64,000 nucleotides of DNA from Candidatus Gastranaerophilales bacterium (GTDB lineage: Bacteria > Cyanobacteriota > Vampirovibrionia > Gastranaerophilales > Gastranaerophilaceae): contig CALVEV010000037.1 in the NCBI GenBank assembly GCA_944326685.1, forward strand, positions 85,211 to 149,210, in the 5' to 3' direction. Below, piece after piece: positions 26,571 to 37,129 of this stretch. The notes under the pieces were generated by a model. It was not told the origin of the DNA, ran no database searches, and saw only the letters and a program-made list of their open reading frames with translations. Position numbers and translations under genes: made by a program. Every line of letters begins with the position of its first letter. Position 1 is the stretch's first letter.

Positions 26571-27893
26571 TTATTTGTTAGATAAAATTATTGTAAAATC
26601 ACTGCCTACACAGAAATTTTTAATTGGATCATATACATACTGAACTTTGTCTATAGTAGGAATTTTCTTTGTTAAATCATTATATAGAGCATTTGTTATT
26701 TTTTTATTGTGAGCAATAAATTGAGAATGAGGTAATGTTTCTATTGTTAATGAGTTAACTTTATATCCTAATGATTCTAATTGTTGTTGTATTGCTATAG
26801 CATCATCTCTTCTTGATGAAGAATACATAATACCTGCTACAATTTCAGAAGCTGGACAAATCTCACCATCTTCTCTATAAATAAGCCTATCTACAACATC
26901 TTGAACTTTTTCAGGATCTAAAATCCAATAGCTTATATATCCATGTTGATTTGGAGCTCCAGGTAATGTTGCAATTTGAATGTTACCTTCATTAAAAGCT
27001 CTTGCAGCATTAGCTAACTGAGATAACTCATACACTGACATATCTGTTTTTACATCTTCTCTTGTAACGTTTAATATTTCAGGAAGTTTTGCTAATGCTT
27101 GTGGAGATTTGATTTTTTCTAATAATCCTTTCAAGAACCATTGCTGACGTTGTGTTCTTCCTATATCCCCTAAACCATCATGTCTAAATCTTAGATATCC
27201 TACAGCTTGTGTTCCATCTAATACGTGCATTCCTTTATCTAAATGAATATGTAATTTCCCACTATAATCATCATAATTCATTCTTTTTTCTACATATATA
27301 GGAACTCCACCTAAAGCATCAACAATATCTTTTACTGCATCATCGTGAACCATTATGTAATTATCTATTTTTACACCTAAGGTGTCTTCAATAGTTCTTT
27401 TTGTTAATTTTATACCACCAAAAGCGTGTGCAGAATTAATTTTATTTAAGCCTCTATCGCCGATGTATACTTTACTATCTCTAGGTATAGATATTGCATT
27501 TACAGAGTGAGAACCTGGATCAATATTCATTAATATAATCGTATCAGTTCTTGTTCCTTCCCATTTATCAGTACCTTCTCCATTTGAATCGACACCTAAC
27601 AATAATATGTTTTTAGGTCTTCCAAATGATGGAATATTAAAAGATTGTCTTCCTCTGTTGTTTATTGCGTCAGCCCAACCTAATAGTTCTTCTGTAATAG
27701 CAGAATCTTCTCCAAAAACAGCTTTTACTAAATTCTCTTGGTGAATAAACCATAACGTGAATGCAAGAACGCAACACATTCCTAAAACAAAGCTTAATAA
27801 AGATTTTGCAAAATTGGAAGAATCTTCTCTTTCTTCTTTGATGTGTTCAAGAAAAGAGGTATACTCTTCCTTATCTTTATATCTATTATTCAT
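26571..27893 (-). CDS. LytR-CpsA-Psr family protein
   Basis: The 440-aa protein has one N-terminal membrane segment (about residues 28-46), the LCP domain (about 90-260, with L-L-L-G-V-D, T-D-T-I-I-L and S-I-P-R-D-S-K) and a C-terminal LytR_C domain (about 355-435, beginning near A-G-I-M-Y-S-S-S-R-R). LCP enzymes transfer polymers from lipid carriers to the cell wall. It lies between gyrA and rseP in the same direction. A ribosome site (AGAGGAAATT) precedes the ATG. Confidence 0.93.
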   Translation of the reverse strand: MNNRYKDKEEYTSFLEHIKEEREDSSNFAKSLLSFVLGMCCVLAFTLWFIHQENLVKAVFGEDSAITEELLGWADAINNRGRQSFNIPSFGRPKNILLLGVDSNGEGTDKWEGTRTDTIILMNIDPGSHSVNAISIPRDSKVYIGDRGLNKINSAHAFGGIKLTKRTIEDTLGVKIDNYIMVHDDAVKDIVDALGGVPIYVEKRMNYDDYSGKLHIHLDKGMHVLDGTQAVGYLRFRHDGLGDIGRTQRQQWFLKGLLEKIKSPQALAKLPEILNVTREDVKTDMSVYELSQLANAARAFNEGNIQIATLPGAPNQHGYISYWILDPEKVQDVVDRLIYREDGEICPASEIVAGIMYSSSRRDDAIAIQQQLESLGYKVNSLTIETLPHSQFIAHNKKITNALYNDLTKKIPTIDKVQYVYDPIKNFCVGSDFTIILSNK

Positions 27894-27915
27894 ATATTTT
27901 ATAATTTCCTCTTAT

Positions 27916-30462
27916 TTATATTAAAGTACCTTGTGTAAAATCATCATTTCCTGTAGATGTTTCTTCTTTAGAGCCTTGAGCATCTTCTGTTTCATTTTCA
28001 TCTTTTGCAGGATTTACAATTTTGTCTACAGATACAACTGTATCATTATCAACTAGGTTTTGTGCCCTTACACCTGTTGCAGGTCTTCCTTGTTGAGATA
28101 TTGAGTTAGCTTTTAATCTAGTTACAATACCATTTGCAGTTACAAGCATAACTTCATCATTTTCGTCAACAATAGTTAAAGCAACTAATCTAGAAACAGA
28201 CGATTTGAATTTAGTTGCGATTAAACCTATTCCACCTCTGTTTTGAGTTCTAAATTCTGATAGTTTAGTTCGTTTACCGAATCCGTCGGATGTTACAACT
28301 AATAAATCAGCATCATAATCTTGAGGTACAATATCACAGCCAATAATTGTATCGCCTGATCTTAATTTCATTGAATTAACCCCTCTAGCACTACGTCCTA
28401 AAGGTCTTAAGTCTTCAATTGGGAATCTTATTGCCATACCACAAGCAGTACCTATTATGATTTCATCATGTGGTGTAGAAAGTTTAACCCAATTTAATCT
28501 GTCACCATCTTCAAGTGAAATTGCAATAATACCATTTCTTCTAATATTTGAGAAATTATCTAATTCAATACGTTTAATATAACCTTTTTGAGTCAACATA
28601 ATAAGGTTTGCATCATGAGAGAAATTACTTACAGGTACAACTGCTGTAATTTTTTCATCTTGTTCAATTGGTAATACATTAACAATCGGTAAGCCTTTAG
28701 CTTGACGTCCTCCTTCTGGGAAGTCATATACATTTAAGCTATATACAACACCTTTTGAAGAGAAGAATAAAACTTTATCATGCATCATAGCAGTAAAGAA
28801 ATGTTGAATATCATCATCGTCTTTGGTTTTCATTCCACTCTTACCACGAGTTGCTCTATTTTGACGTTCAAATGTATCAAGACTAATTCTCTTTAAATAT
28901 CCTTGGTGAGTTATAAATACAGCCATTGGAGTATTTGGAGTTAAGTCTTCAATAGTAACTTCTCCTTGTTCTGGAACAATTTGAGTTTTTCTATCATCAC
29001 CATATTTTTCTTTGTCTTCTAATAATTCAGCTTTAATAATGTTTAGAACTTTTTGTCTATCAGCTAGAATTTCTTCGTATTCTGCTATTTTCTTTTGTAA
29101 TTCATCATATTCTGCTTTGATTTTGTCTTGTTCTAATCCTGTTAATCTTCTTAATTGCATTTCAAGAATTGCATTTGCTTGATCGACATCAAGACCAAAT
29201 CTGTTCATTAAACCAATTCTTGCATCATCTGTAGTTTTTGATTTTTTGATTAATTCAATTACTTCATCTAATGAACCTAACGCGATTAATAAACCTGCTA
29301 AAATATGCGCTCTTATTTTTGCCTTCTTCAAGAAATAAATTGTTCTTCTTGTTACAATTTCAACCCTATGTTCAACGAATTCACTTAATACTTCATATAA
29401 ATTCATTAATCGTGGTTGTTGACCACAAAGAGCTAACATATTTACACCAAAAGTTGTTGCCAATTGAGTATATTTAAATAAATTATTTTTAACAACTTCA
29501 GGTTTTGCATCACGTTTTAATTCAATAACAATCCTCATACCAGTTCTGTCAGATTCATCTCTTAAATCTGAAATCCCTGTAATCTTTTGTTCTTTAACTA
29601 AATCTGCAATCTTTTCAATTAACATTGCCTTGTTAACTTGATAAGGAATTTCTGTTACAACAATTGCCGTTCTAGCTTGTCTTCCGCCGCCACCTGCAAT
29701 TTCTTCAATCGTTGCAACTGATGACATTTTTATTGAACCACGACCTGTTTCATATGCTTGTTTAATATCATTTAAACCAACAATTGTAGCAGCTGTTGGG
29801 AAATCAGGTCCTTTGATATATTCCATTAAGCCTTCAACTGTAATATTTGGATTGTCGATTAAAGCAATAGTGCCATCTACAATTTCTGACAAGTTGTGAG
29901 GTGGGATATTAGTTGCCATCCCAACCGCAATACCTGAAACCCCATTTAATAAAAGCATAGGTAATCTAACAGGTAGAACAGATGGTTCTTGTAATGAACC
30001 ATCAAAGTTTGGAACAAAGTCAACAGTTTCATTATCAATATCTGCTAACATAGATGTAGTAATTTTGTGCATACGAGCTTCTGTATACCTCATTGCAGCT
30101 GCTCCGTCCCCATCGACAGATCCAAAGTTACCATGACCATCTACGGTTAAATATCTTGTTGAAAAATCTTGAGCCATACGAACTAAAGCTTCATATACTG
30201 CTGTATCACCGTGAGGGTGATATTTACCTAAAACTTCCCCTACGATACGAGCACATTTCTTAAATGGTTTATCAGGTGTCATACCCAATTCGTTCATTGC
30301 GAATAAAATTCTTCTATGAACTGGTTTTAAACCATCTCTTACATCTGGAAGAGCACGGCCAACAATTACACTCATCGCATAATCGATATAACAACGTTTC
30401 ATCTCTTCTCTAATATTAACCGGAACTATCTTTCCATCTTCAAATATATTTTGTTGACTCAA
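27916..30462 (-). CDS. gyrA: DNA gyrase subunit A
   Basis: The 848-aa protein has the catalytic tyrosine in A-A-M-R-Y-T-E (Y126) and the GyrA box Q-N-R-G-G-I-G in the C-terminal beta-pinwheel, which separates it from ParC. The quinolone-determining positions read H-G-D-T-A-V-Y-E, so Thr and Glu stand where E. coli has Ser83 and Asp87; this is natural variation in many lineages and does not by itself show resistance. It ends in an acidic, low-complexity tail. Forms the A2B2 gyrase with GyrB (not in the window). Confidence 0.97.
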   Translation of the reverse strand: MSQQNIFEDGKIVPVNIREEMKRCYIDYAMSVIVGRALPDVRDGLKPVHRRILFAMNELGMTPDKPFKKCARIVGEVLGKYHPHGDTAVYEALVRMAQDFSTRYLTVDGHGNFGSVDGDGAAAMRYTEARMHKITTSMLADIDNETVDFVPNFDGSLQEPSVLPVRLPMLLLNGVSGIAVGMATNIPPHNLSEIVDGTIALIDNPNITVEGLMEYIKGPDFPTAATIVGLNDIKQAYETGRGSIKMSSVATIEEIAGGGGRQARTAIVVTEIPYQVNKAMLIEKIADLVKEQKITGISDLRDESDRTGMRIVIELKRDAKPEVVKNNLFKYTQLATTFGVNMLALCGQQPRLMNLYEVLSEFVEHRVEIVTRRTIYFLKKAKIRAHILAGLLIALGSLDEVIELIKKSKTTDDARIGLMNRFGLDVDQANAILEMQLRRLTGLEQDKIKAEYDELQKKIAEYEEILADRQKVLNIIKAELLEDKEKYGDDRKTQIVPEQGEVTIEDLTPNTPMAVFITHQGYLKRISLDTFERQNRATRGKSGMKTKDDDDIQHFFTAMMHDKVLFFSSKGVVYSLNVYDFPEGGRQAKGLPIVNVLPIEQDEKITAVVPVSNFSHDANLIMLTQKGYIKRIELDNFSNIRRNGIIAISLEDGDRLNWVKLSTPHDEIIIGTACGMAIRFPIEDLRPLGRSARGVNSMKLRSGDTIIGCDIVPQDYDADLLVVTSDGFGKRTKLSEFRTQNRGGIGLIATKFKSSVSRLVALTIVDENDEVMLVTANGIVTRLKANSISQQGRPATGVRAQNLVDNDTVVSVDKIVNPAKDENETEDAQGSKEETSTGNDDFTQGTLI

Positions 30463-30544
30463 AATCCTTCTCCTTCTTCCCTTAATATCAATATTTTAGC
30501 ATAAACAGACTTAGTGTAAAGTTGATAAGCAATCATTCTTTACA

Positions 30545-30573
30545 ACAAAAAAGAGGATGTTTAACATCCTCTT
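30545..30573 (-). terminator. Intrinsic terminator of the EF-hand protein gene
   Basis: Stem AAGAGGATG (30551-30559) with CATCCTCTT (30565-30573), loop TTTAA; on the minus strand the stem is followed by TTTTTTG. Confidence 0.85.
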
Positions 30574-30595
30574 CTATAATTTATTAGCTAATTAA

Positions 30596-30985
30596 TTATG
30601 CCTCTGTTTCGATTAAAGAAGTATATGGTGCTGAATATACTGCTTCATTTGCCATATATGTATTCGCGGCTTGAGCAGTTGTAACAACATTGCTTGTTGT
30701 ATTTGCAAGGGTTGGAGCTTTTCCACCATAATCACTTGCAATTTTTGCATAATACTGAGCCATTTCTGCATTAGTGACAATCCCATCAGTATTGGCATCC
30801 ATCTCTTCTTTATAAAGAGAATCACCTTTTACTGCATAGACCCCCTGCTCTTTGGATTCCCCAGTTTGTTGTACATTTGCAAATTGATTTAATTTATCAA
30901 CACTTGCAGTAGGCATTTTAGGGGTCGATTGTAATGCAGACTCCATTAAGCTCAAGTTCATTAACATTGCTGATACGTCAGCCAT
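30596..30985 (-). CDS. Small single-EF-hand protein
   Basis: From ATG 30985 (AAGGAG about 10 bases upstream) it encodes 129 aa. The frame extends upstream to 31072, but that part lies in front of the ribosome site. D-A-N-T-D-G-I-V-T-N-A-E is a textbook 12-residue EF-hand loop with Asp, Asn, Asp and Glu at positions 1, 3, 5 and 12, so calcium binding is likely. The rest is Ala/Thr-rich with no membrane segment. Together with the EF-like loop of the large left-edge protein this suggests a calcium-linked protein set. Confidence 0.75.
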   Translation of the reverse strand: MADVSAMLMNLSLMESALQSTPKMPTASVDKLNQFANVQQTGESKEQGVYAVKGDSLYKEEMDANTDGIVTNAEMAQYYAKIASDYGGKAPTLANTTSNVVTTAQAANTYMANEAVYSAPYTSLIETEA

Positions 30986-31145
30986 TGATAAATATACTCC
31001 TTTATATATATTTATTATAACTGTTTTATGTACACTTTTCAATTGCTGTTCTAAAAAAAATTTACAATTCAAAACATATTTTTTACCTCTAGCTTTTTTT
31101 TATGTAAAATTAGATTAACTTATTAGTCAAAAGAGGGAATAAAAA

Positions 31146-33746
31146 ATGCTTAAAGGAAGTGAAATAAGAAAAATGTACCTTGATTTTTTCAAGGAAAAAC
31201 ATCAACATACAGTTGTAGAAAGTTCATCGTTGGTACCTGATAACCCTACTGTATTATTAACAACAGCAGGTATGTTACAGTTTTTACCAATCTTTTTAGG
31301 TTATGAACAGCCACCATATAATCCTGCAAGGGCTACTTCTTGTCAAAAATGTGCAAGAGCGGGTGGAAAGGATTCTGATATTGAAAATGTTGGTAGAACT
31401 CCAAGACATCATACTTTCTTTGAGATGTTAGGGAATTTCTCTTTTGGTGATTACTACAAAAAAGAAGTTATTCCTTGGGCTTGGGATTTTATTACTAATT
31501 ACTTAAAATTAGATAAAGATAGACTTTGGATAACTATATACGAAACAGATGATGAAGCATTTGAAATCTGGACAAAGGATGTAGGAATATCTCCTGATCG
31601 AATTAAAAGAAAAGGTAAAAAAGATAATTTCTGGGGACCTCCTGGGGCAACTGGTTCTTGTGGGCCTTGTTCTGAAATTCACTATGATTTAGGTGAACAA
31701 TTCAAATGTTCTCCTGATTGTGGTATTGATACTTGCGAATGCGATAGATGGGTTGAAATTTGGAACCTTGTATTTACAGAATTATTCCAAGATGAAGAAG
31801 GAAATCATACTCCTTTAGAAAAGAAAAATGTTGATACTGGCATGGGGTTAGAACGTATAGCTATGGTTTGCCAAGGTGTTACATCAACATTTGAAACTGA
31901 TTTATTAAGACCTATTCTTGATGAAGTTTGTAAAATGTCAGGAGTTGAATATAAAAAATCTGAAAAAACTGATATTTCTCTTAGAATTATAACAGACCAC
32001 GTAAGATGTGTTTCTTTTATGATTTCTGACGGAGTTATTCCTGGTAACGAAGGTAGAAGTTATGTTCTAAGAATGATTTTAAGACGTGCATTAAGACACG
32101 GTAAAATTTTAGGTATGGAATTACCTTTCTTATACAAACTTGTTGATGTAGTTGTTGACAATTATAAGGATGCATATCCTGAATTAGAACAAAATAGAAA
32201 CAAGATTATTGATACTATCAAGAAAGAAGAAGAAAGATTTAATAAAACACTTGATAGAGGTTATAAATTATTAGAAGACTTTATTGCTAAAAAACAAGAT
32301 ATTGATGGCGAAAATGCTTTCAAATTATATGATACTCTTGGTTTTCCGTTTGAGTTAACAAAGGAAATAGCAGAAGAAAATGGTTTAAAAGTTGATGAAG
32401 ACGGATTTAAAAAAGCAATGCAAGAACAAAAAGATAGAGCTAAAGCTGCAACACAAAAAATTTCATTAACAGATGATTTAAAATATGTTGCTATAGAAAA
32501 TGAATTTGGTTCTACTAATTTCATTGGCTATGAAAAAGATTCTGCTGATGATGCAAAAATAATTGCAACAATTGATTGTGAAGATGATCTTGTTGATATA
32601 GTTCTTGATAAAACTCCATTCTATGCAGAATGTGGTGGACAAGTTGGAGATAGTGGAATTATTGAAAATAGTTCTATGAAAGCAGAAGTTTTAACTACAT
32701 TTAAAGTTAATAATTTATATGTTCATCGTTCAAAATTAATTAATGGTGAAATTACTTTAAATGAAACAGTTAAAGCTGTAATTGATTCTAAAAGACGTTC
32801 TGAAATAAGAGTTCATCATACTTCGGCTCACTTGCTTCAAGCAGCGTTAACAAAAGTTCTTGGTAACGAAGTTAAGCAAGCAGGTTCTCAAGTAGAAGAA
32901 AACAGAATGAGATTTGACTTTACATTCTCAAGGGCTATGACTCCAGATGAACTTCAAAAAACAGAAGATATTATTAATAATTGGATTAATCAAAAATTAG
33001 ATGTTCATACAGAAGTTATGGATATTGAAAAAGCTAAACTTACAGGTGCAGTAGCATTGTTTGGCGAAAAATATGGTGATACGGTAAGAGTTGTAAGTAT
33101 TGGCGAACCTTGTATTTCAAAAGAATTTTGCGCAGGAACACATGCCCTAAATACTGGAGATTTGAGAATTATCAAATTAATTTCAGAAGGTGCAATTGCT
33201 GCAGGAACAAGAAGAATTGAAGCTGTTGTTTCAAGTGCAGCTTTAGATTATGTAAATGCAAAAATTAAAGAAATTGATAAACTATCTGCTAAATTCAAAG
33301 TTCATTTTGATGAAGTTGAAGAAAGAGTTGAAAAAATAATGGAAGAAAATAAAAATCTACAAAAAGAAATTGTAGATTTAAAATCAGAAAATGCTAGAAG
33401 TAAATTTAACTCTTTCTTATCAAAAGCTCAAGATATCACTGGTGGTAAGTTATTTATTTCTAAAATAGAGCAAATGGATAACGATTCTATTAAAGCAGGC
33501 GTTGAGTTTTTATCAAATAAACTTGGCGAAAGCATAATTGTTCTTGTATCACCAAGAATGGTTCTTACAAAAGTATCTGACTCTTTTGTAAAGAATGGTG
33601 TTAACGCTGGAAAAATTGTAGGAGAAATAGCAAAAGCTTCTGGAGCAAATGGAGGTGGAAGACCTAACTTTGCACAAGGAGGAATTAAAGATATTTCTGC
33701 AATCCATGATGTTCTAGTAAAAATAGAACAAGAATTATCAAAATAA
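31146..33746 (+). CDS. alaS: Alanine-tRNA ligase
   Basis: The 866-aa protein is full length. It has the class II aminoacylation core near the N-terminus (T-T-A-G-M-L-Q-F), an F-x-x-M-L-G-N-F-S-F-G-D-Y motif, the editing domain with H-H-T-S-A-H-L-L and C-A-G-T-H, and a C-terminal DHHA1/C-Ala domain ending G-G-G-R-P-N-F-A-Q-G-G. It charges tRNA-Ala and clears mischarged Ser and Gly. CAAAAGAGGG upstream gives the ribosome site. A terminator follows at 33771. Confidence 0.98.
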   Translation: MLKGSEIRKMYLDFFKEKHQHTVVESSSLVPDNPTVLLTTAGMLQFLPIFLGYEQPPYNPARATSCQKCARAGGKDSDIENVGRTPRHHTFFEMLGNFSFGDYYKKEVIPWAWDFITNYLKLDKDRLWITIYETDDEAFEIWTKDVGISPDRIKRKGKKDNFWGPPGATGSCGPCSEIHYDLGEQFKCSPDCGIDTCECDRWVEIWNLVFTELFQDEEGNHTPLEKKNVDTGMGLERIAMVCQGVTSTFETDLLRPILDEVCKMSGVEYKKSEKTDISLRIITDHVRCVSFMISDGVIPGNEGRSYVLRMILRRALRHGKILGMELPFLYKLVDVVVDNYKDAYPELEQNRNKIIDTIKKEEERFNKTLDRGYKLLEDFIAKKQDIDGENAFKLYDTLGFPFELTKEIAEENGLKVDEDGFKKAMQEQKDRAKAATQKISLTDDLKYVAIENEFGSTNFIGYEKDSADDAKIIATIDCEDDLVDIVLDKTPFYAECGGQVGDSGIIENSSMKAEVLTTFKVNNLYVHRSKLINGEITLNETVKAVIDSKRRSEIRVHHTSAHLLQAALTKVLGNEVKQAGSQVEENRMRFDFTFSRAMTPDELQKTEDIINNWINQKLDVHTEVMDIEKAKLTGAVALFGEKYGDTVRVVSIGEPCISKEFCAGTHALNTGDLRIIKLISEGAIAAGTRRIEAVVSSAALDYVNAKIKEIDKLSAKFKVHFDEVEERVEKIMEENKNLQKEIVDLKSENARSKFNSFLSKAQDITGGKLFISKIEQMDNDSIKAGVEFLSNKLGESIIVLVSPRMVLTKVSDSFVKNGVNAGKIVGEIAKASGANGGGRPNFAQGGIKDISAIHDVLVKIEQELSK

Positions 33747-33770
33747 AATTTAATAACAAAAAATATTTTT

Positions 33771-33811
33771 ACGAGTTTTCTACTAAATATGAGAGTAGGA
33801 AACTCGTTTTT
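33771..33811 (+). terminator. Terminator of alaS overlapping the next start codon
   Basis: ACGAGTTTTCTACT (33771-33784) pairs with AGTAGGAAACTCGT (33794-33807), with one G-T pair, followed by five T. The ATG of the next frame (33789) lies in the 9-base loop, so folding would hide or present that start codon. Confidence 0.8.
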
Positions 33812-35045
33812 ATATAATGCAACTCAATATGTTCAAGAGCACACTTTATTAAATCGAGGAATGATTGATTTAGGAGGGTGTGGTATTCCACATGCTATAA
33901 AATCTAACAATAAAACTGAGGCTGCAGAACGTTTATCAATGTCTAGCATTGTATTTAGTTTATCATTTCTTGGTCCATTAGTTCTTTTGCCAATGTTTAA
34001 TAAAAAAGCTTTATTAAAAAATGGTATTGTAAAAAACTTTTCAAATAATGAAAGAAAAATTATTCAAGTTTCTAAAGAATTTTTAAATAAAGATGCAGAT
34101 AAAATGGTCAAAGGGATTCAGGAGACTGGAAAAAGATTAAACTGTGAAAAAGATTTCAATAATATACTTGAGAGATTCCCTGATAAAGAAGTTTTAAGAC
34201 AAAAACTTTTAAAAGCTCATAATAGTATTTTGAAAAAAGATTTTCTTTCAACCGCTTGGCAATGGTGTGCAACTCCATATATAGTAACAGAAGCAACTGA
34301 AAAAATTACCCACAAAAAGGGATTCTCTGCAACTTATGAAATGGGGGATACTAAACAATTATCAGATAAAGAGTATCAGAAACAAAAGCATAAAAGAATG
34401 CTATCCTCTGCACTCCTTGCAACTATTCCTTCGATATTAATTCCGACAATTATAAATAAAGGAATAAAAAATCCAAATACAACAAATAAGATACTTAAGT
34501 CAATTAATAAAAATGCAAAACTTTTTGATTATACTCAAGAAGTTAATATGCCGAAAATCATATATTATGGAGTATGGGTAGGGACTTCATATCCTTCGAA
34601 AGTTATTGCATCAAGAGATAAAAACGAGAGAAAAGATCGGTTATTAAGAGATGGTGCATTAATTGGAATGTACTCTTGTGGTGATTCACTGATTAATAAT
34701 GTTTTAGGTAGAGCATCAGATAAGTTCCTTAAGACTAAAATAATGGATACAGATAAGCTTAAAGGAAAAACAAATAATTTCTTTACGAGATTTAAACTAC
34801 CTCTTAAAAACTTTAGAGATGTAGCATATCAACTTAAAGGGGAATCTTCTAAACTTATTAAACGAACACAAAATGCAGGAGCTGGTATTTATTGGATAAG
34901 TTTACTTACAAATATGGGACTTATAGGTTTTGCTCTTCCGACTGTTCTAAATACAATCCTAAAAAAATCAGTAAAAAAAGATAAAATTGCCAACAAGAAT
35001 AATTCAACAAATAATATTAAATCTAATGTCATTGATAAAAAATAG
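33789..35045 (+). CDS. Multi-segment membrane protein, function unknown
   Basis: The 418-aa protein has hydrophobic segments near residues 52-75, 205-225 and 370-395 and Lys-rich loops. I do not recognise the family. No Shine-Dalgarno precedes the ATG, which sits in the loop of the alaS terminator hairpin. The next Met (codon 25) has GAGGA directly adjacent, which is too close to be a good site. The coding frame looks real from the first codon. Expression may depend on readthrough of the terminator or on an unseen promoter. Confidence 0.72.
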   Translation: MRVGNSFLYNATQYVQEHTLLNRGMIDLGGCGIPHAIKSNNKTEAAERLSMSSIVFSLSFLGPLVLLPMFNKKALLKNGIVKNFSNNERKIIQVSKEFLNKDADKMVKGIQETGKRLNCEKDFNNILERFPDKEVLRQKLLKAHNSILKKDFLSTAWQWCATPYIVTEATEKITHKKGFSATYEMGDTKQLSDKEYQKQKHKRMLSSALLATIPSILIPTIINKGIKNPNTTNKILKSINKNAKLFDYTQEVNMPKIIYYGVWVGTSYPSKVIASRDKNERKDRLLRDGALIGMYSCGDSLINNVLGRASDKFLKTKIMDTDKLKGKTNNFFTRFKLPLKNFRDVAYQLKGESSKLIKRTQNAGAGIYWISLLTNMGLIGFALPTVLNTILKKSVKKDKIANKNNSTNNIKSNVIDKK

Positions 35046-35090
35046 AAAATTATTTATACTAAATATGTAAATAATTTTGAAAGGATTTCA

Positions 35091-35888
35091 ATGAATATTT
35101 TATTATCAAATGACGACGGAATCGTTGCAAATGGTATAAGAGCTTTAATCGAAGCATTATCACCCAATTATAATGTTTATGTGGTAGCTCCTGATAGAGA
35201 AAGAAGTGCTGCCGGTCATTCATTGACACTCCATACACCTTTAAGAGTTGAAGAAGTTGATCCATTGTATGGAGCAAAAAGATGTTGGATGACAACAGGT
35301 ACTCCTGGTGATTGTGTAAAAATAGCAATCAATGCAATTCTTGCTCCTGAAGAACAACCCGATTTAGTAATTTCTGGTATAAATCATGGACCAAATCTAG
35401 GAGCGGATATTTTATATTCAGGAACTGTAAGTTGTGCTATAGAAGGTTCAATGCTTGGTGTCCCAAGTATAGCTACGTCATTAGCCAGCTTACATTCAGA
35501 ACCTGAAGATTTTAAGGTTGCTGCAGAATTTATTGCCAAAGTTGTTAAGCAATTAGATACATATAAGATTCCTGACAAAACAATTTTAAATATAAATATT
35601 CCAGGGCTAGAGAAAGAAGATATAGCGGGTATTGCAATCACAGAACTTGGAAGACGAATGTTTACGGATACTTATGAAAAAAGAGTAGATCCAAGAGGTA
35701 AAACATATTATTGGATGGCTGGAGAATTAATAAGTGAGCCTGAAGATGCCAATACGGATATTGCAACAATTCGTAAAAATAAAATATCTATAACTCCAAT
35801 TACATTTGAAATGACTAGAAAAAATTTTATGGCAGATTTAGAAAAAGAATTTTGTTCTGAAGATAGATGTAATTGGTTTTTACAATAA
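35091..35888 (+). CDS. surE: 5'/3'-nucleotidase SurE
   Basis: The 265-aa protein begins M-N-I-L-L-S-N-D-D-G, the SurE metal site (N-D-D), followed by A-P-D-R-E-R-S-A-A-G-H-S and S-G-I-N-H-G-P-N-L-G. SurE dephosphorylates nucleoside monophosphates and helps survival under stress. GAAAGGA precedes the ATG. The gene ends at a strong terminator. Confidence 0.96.
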   Translation: MNILLSNDDGIVANGIRALIEALSPNYNVYVVAPDRERSAAGHSLTLHTPLRVEEVDPLYGAKRCWMTTGTPGDCVKIAINAILAPEEQPDLVISGINHGPNLGADILYSGTVSCAIEGSMLGVPSIATSLASLHSEPEDFKVAAEFIAKVVKQLDTYKIPDKTILNINIPGLEKEDIAGIAITELGRRMFTDTYEKRVDPRGKTYYWMAGELISEPEDANTDIATIRKNKISITPITFEMTRKNFMADLEKEFCSEDRCNWFLQ

Positions 35889-35917
35889 AAAGCTGAGATT
35901 ATTCTCTCAGCTTTTTA
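35887..35917. terminator. Bidirectional intrinsic terminator
   Basis: AGCTGAGA (35891-35898), loop TTATTC, TCTCAGCT (35905-35912) with A- and T-runs outside the stem on both sides; serves surE and the convergent activase gene. Confidence 0.88.
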
Positions 35918-35942
35918 TTTATTATTATTTATGAATTCGTTA

Positions 35943-36956
35943 TTAATTAATATCCCATCTTCCGCAAGTTCCGCCCCAACGAGCTATTATATTTCCTTTA
36001 ATATCTTTGATATTTTCAACATGTTGATGTTCTGTTTCTCCTTCAATAATTGTTATTACTTCACAATTATTAGAGCATCCAGTACACTGGCATGTAATAG
36101 ATTGGAATTGCATGTTTCCAACATCCCATCCTTTGAAAGTTGTTGGAGTTTCAGTATATTGATGATTTTCCATTGCTAGTAATGCAGCACCTATTGCTCC
36201 CATTGTTTGGTGGTGATCAGGAACAACAATTTCTGTTTTTAATTCTTCTTCAAATGCTTTTACCATGCCAGAATTTGTTGCCACTCCACCTTGGAATGAT
36301 ACAGTTGGTAAAATTTCTTTTCCAAGAGCTAGATTACTTAAATAATTTCTTACTAGAGCTTGACAAAGCCCATATAACAAATCTTCAACAGGATAACCTA
36401 ATTGTTGTTTGTGAATTAAATCACTTTCAGCAAAAACACCACATCTTCCTGCAATTCTAGCAGGATTTTCTGATTTTAATGCAGTATCTCCAAATTCTTC
36501 AATAGGAACATTTAATCTTTGAGCTTGGTGGTCAAGGAAACTTCCAGTTCCTGCAGCACATACTGTATTCATTGCAAAATCTGTTACAATACCATCTCTA
36601 AGAATAATAATTTTACTATCTTGTCCACCAATTTCAAGAATTGTTTGAACTCCTGGAATATAAGTTGCAGCAGCAACAGCGTGAGCTGTAATTTCATTTT
36701 TTATTACATCTGCTCCAACTAAAGCCCCTGCAAGATTTCTCCCACTACCAGTTGTTCCTACTCCCATTATGTCATAGTTTCTTCCAGCATTTTTTGCTTG
36801 TTCTAGAATTTGTTTTAAACCTAATTGTACTGCTGCAACTGGTTTCCCTGCAGTTTTTAGCATATAAGAATCAATGTATTGACCTTTTTCATCAACTAAT
36901 GCAAGTTTTGTTGTTACAGAGCCTACGTCTATCCCTAAATATGATGTTAAACCCAT
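35943..36956 (-). CDS. BadF/HgdC-type acyl-CoA dehydratase activase with extra Cys cluster
   Basis: The 337-aa ASKHA ATPase starts Y-L-G-I-D-V-G-S-V-T-T-K and has G-V-G-T-T-G-S-G-R, I-G-G-Q-D-S-K, and two cysteines (A-A-G-T-G-S-F and R-C-G-V-F) that bridge a 4Fe-4S cluster between two subunits in HgdC-type activators. Such proteins drive one electron with ATP into 2-hydroxyacyl-CoA dehydratases or benzoyl-CoA reductases. No dehydratase subunits are adjacent. An about 70-residue C-terminal extension holds C-Q-C-T-G-C-S-N-N-C, a possible extra metal site. GAAGGAG precedes the ATG. Confidence 0.9.
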   Translation of the reverse strand: MGLTSYLGIDVGSVTTKLALVDEKGQYIDSYMLKTAGKPVAAVQLGLKQILEQAKNAGRNYDIMGVGTTGSGRNLAGALVGADVIKNEITAHAVAAATYIPGVQTILEIGGQDSKIIILRDGIVTDFAMNTVCAAGTGSFLDHQAQRLNVPIEEFGDTALKSENPARIAGRCGVFAESDLIHKQQLGYPVEDLLYGLCQALVRNYLSNLALGKEILPTVSFQGGVATNSGMVKAFEEELKTEIVVPDHHQTMGAIGAALLAMENHQYTETPTTFKGWDVGNMQFQSITCQCTGCSNNCEVITIIEGETEHQHVENIKDIKGNIIARWGGTCGRWDIN

Positions 36957-37129
36957 TATATTTTCTCCTTCAATCTTTATATTATCATAAACAATGAGAA
37001 TTATTCTTATAATTTTAATTGAAATAAATAAACCTTAGTATCTATTCATGTTTGTAAAGAAATCTTTTATAATTATTTACAAAAAAGAATTTTTGATTGT
37101 AAAATGAACATAGTGGAGAAATTATAGAT

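Noticed and set aside
28950-30300. Quinolone resistance from Thr and Glu at the Ser83/Asp87 positions
   Set aside because: These residues occur naturally in several lineages; sequence alone does not show resistance.
27916-30462. ParC instead of GyrA
   Set aside because: The GyrA box Q-N-R-G-G-I-G is present, which ParC lacks.
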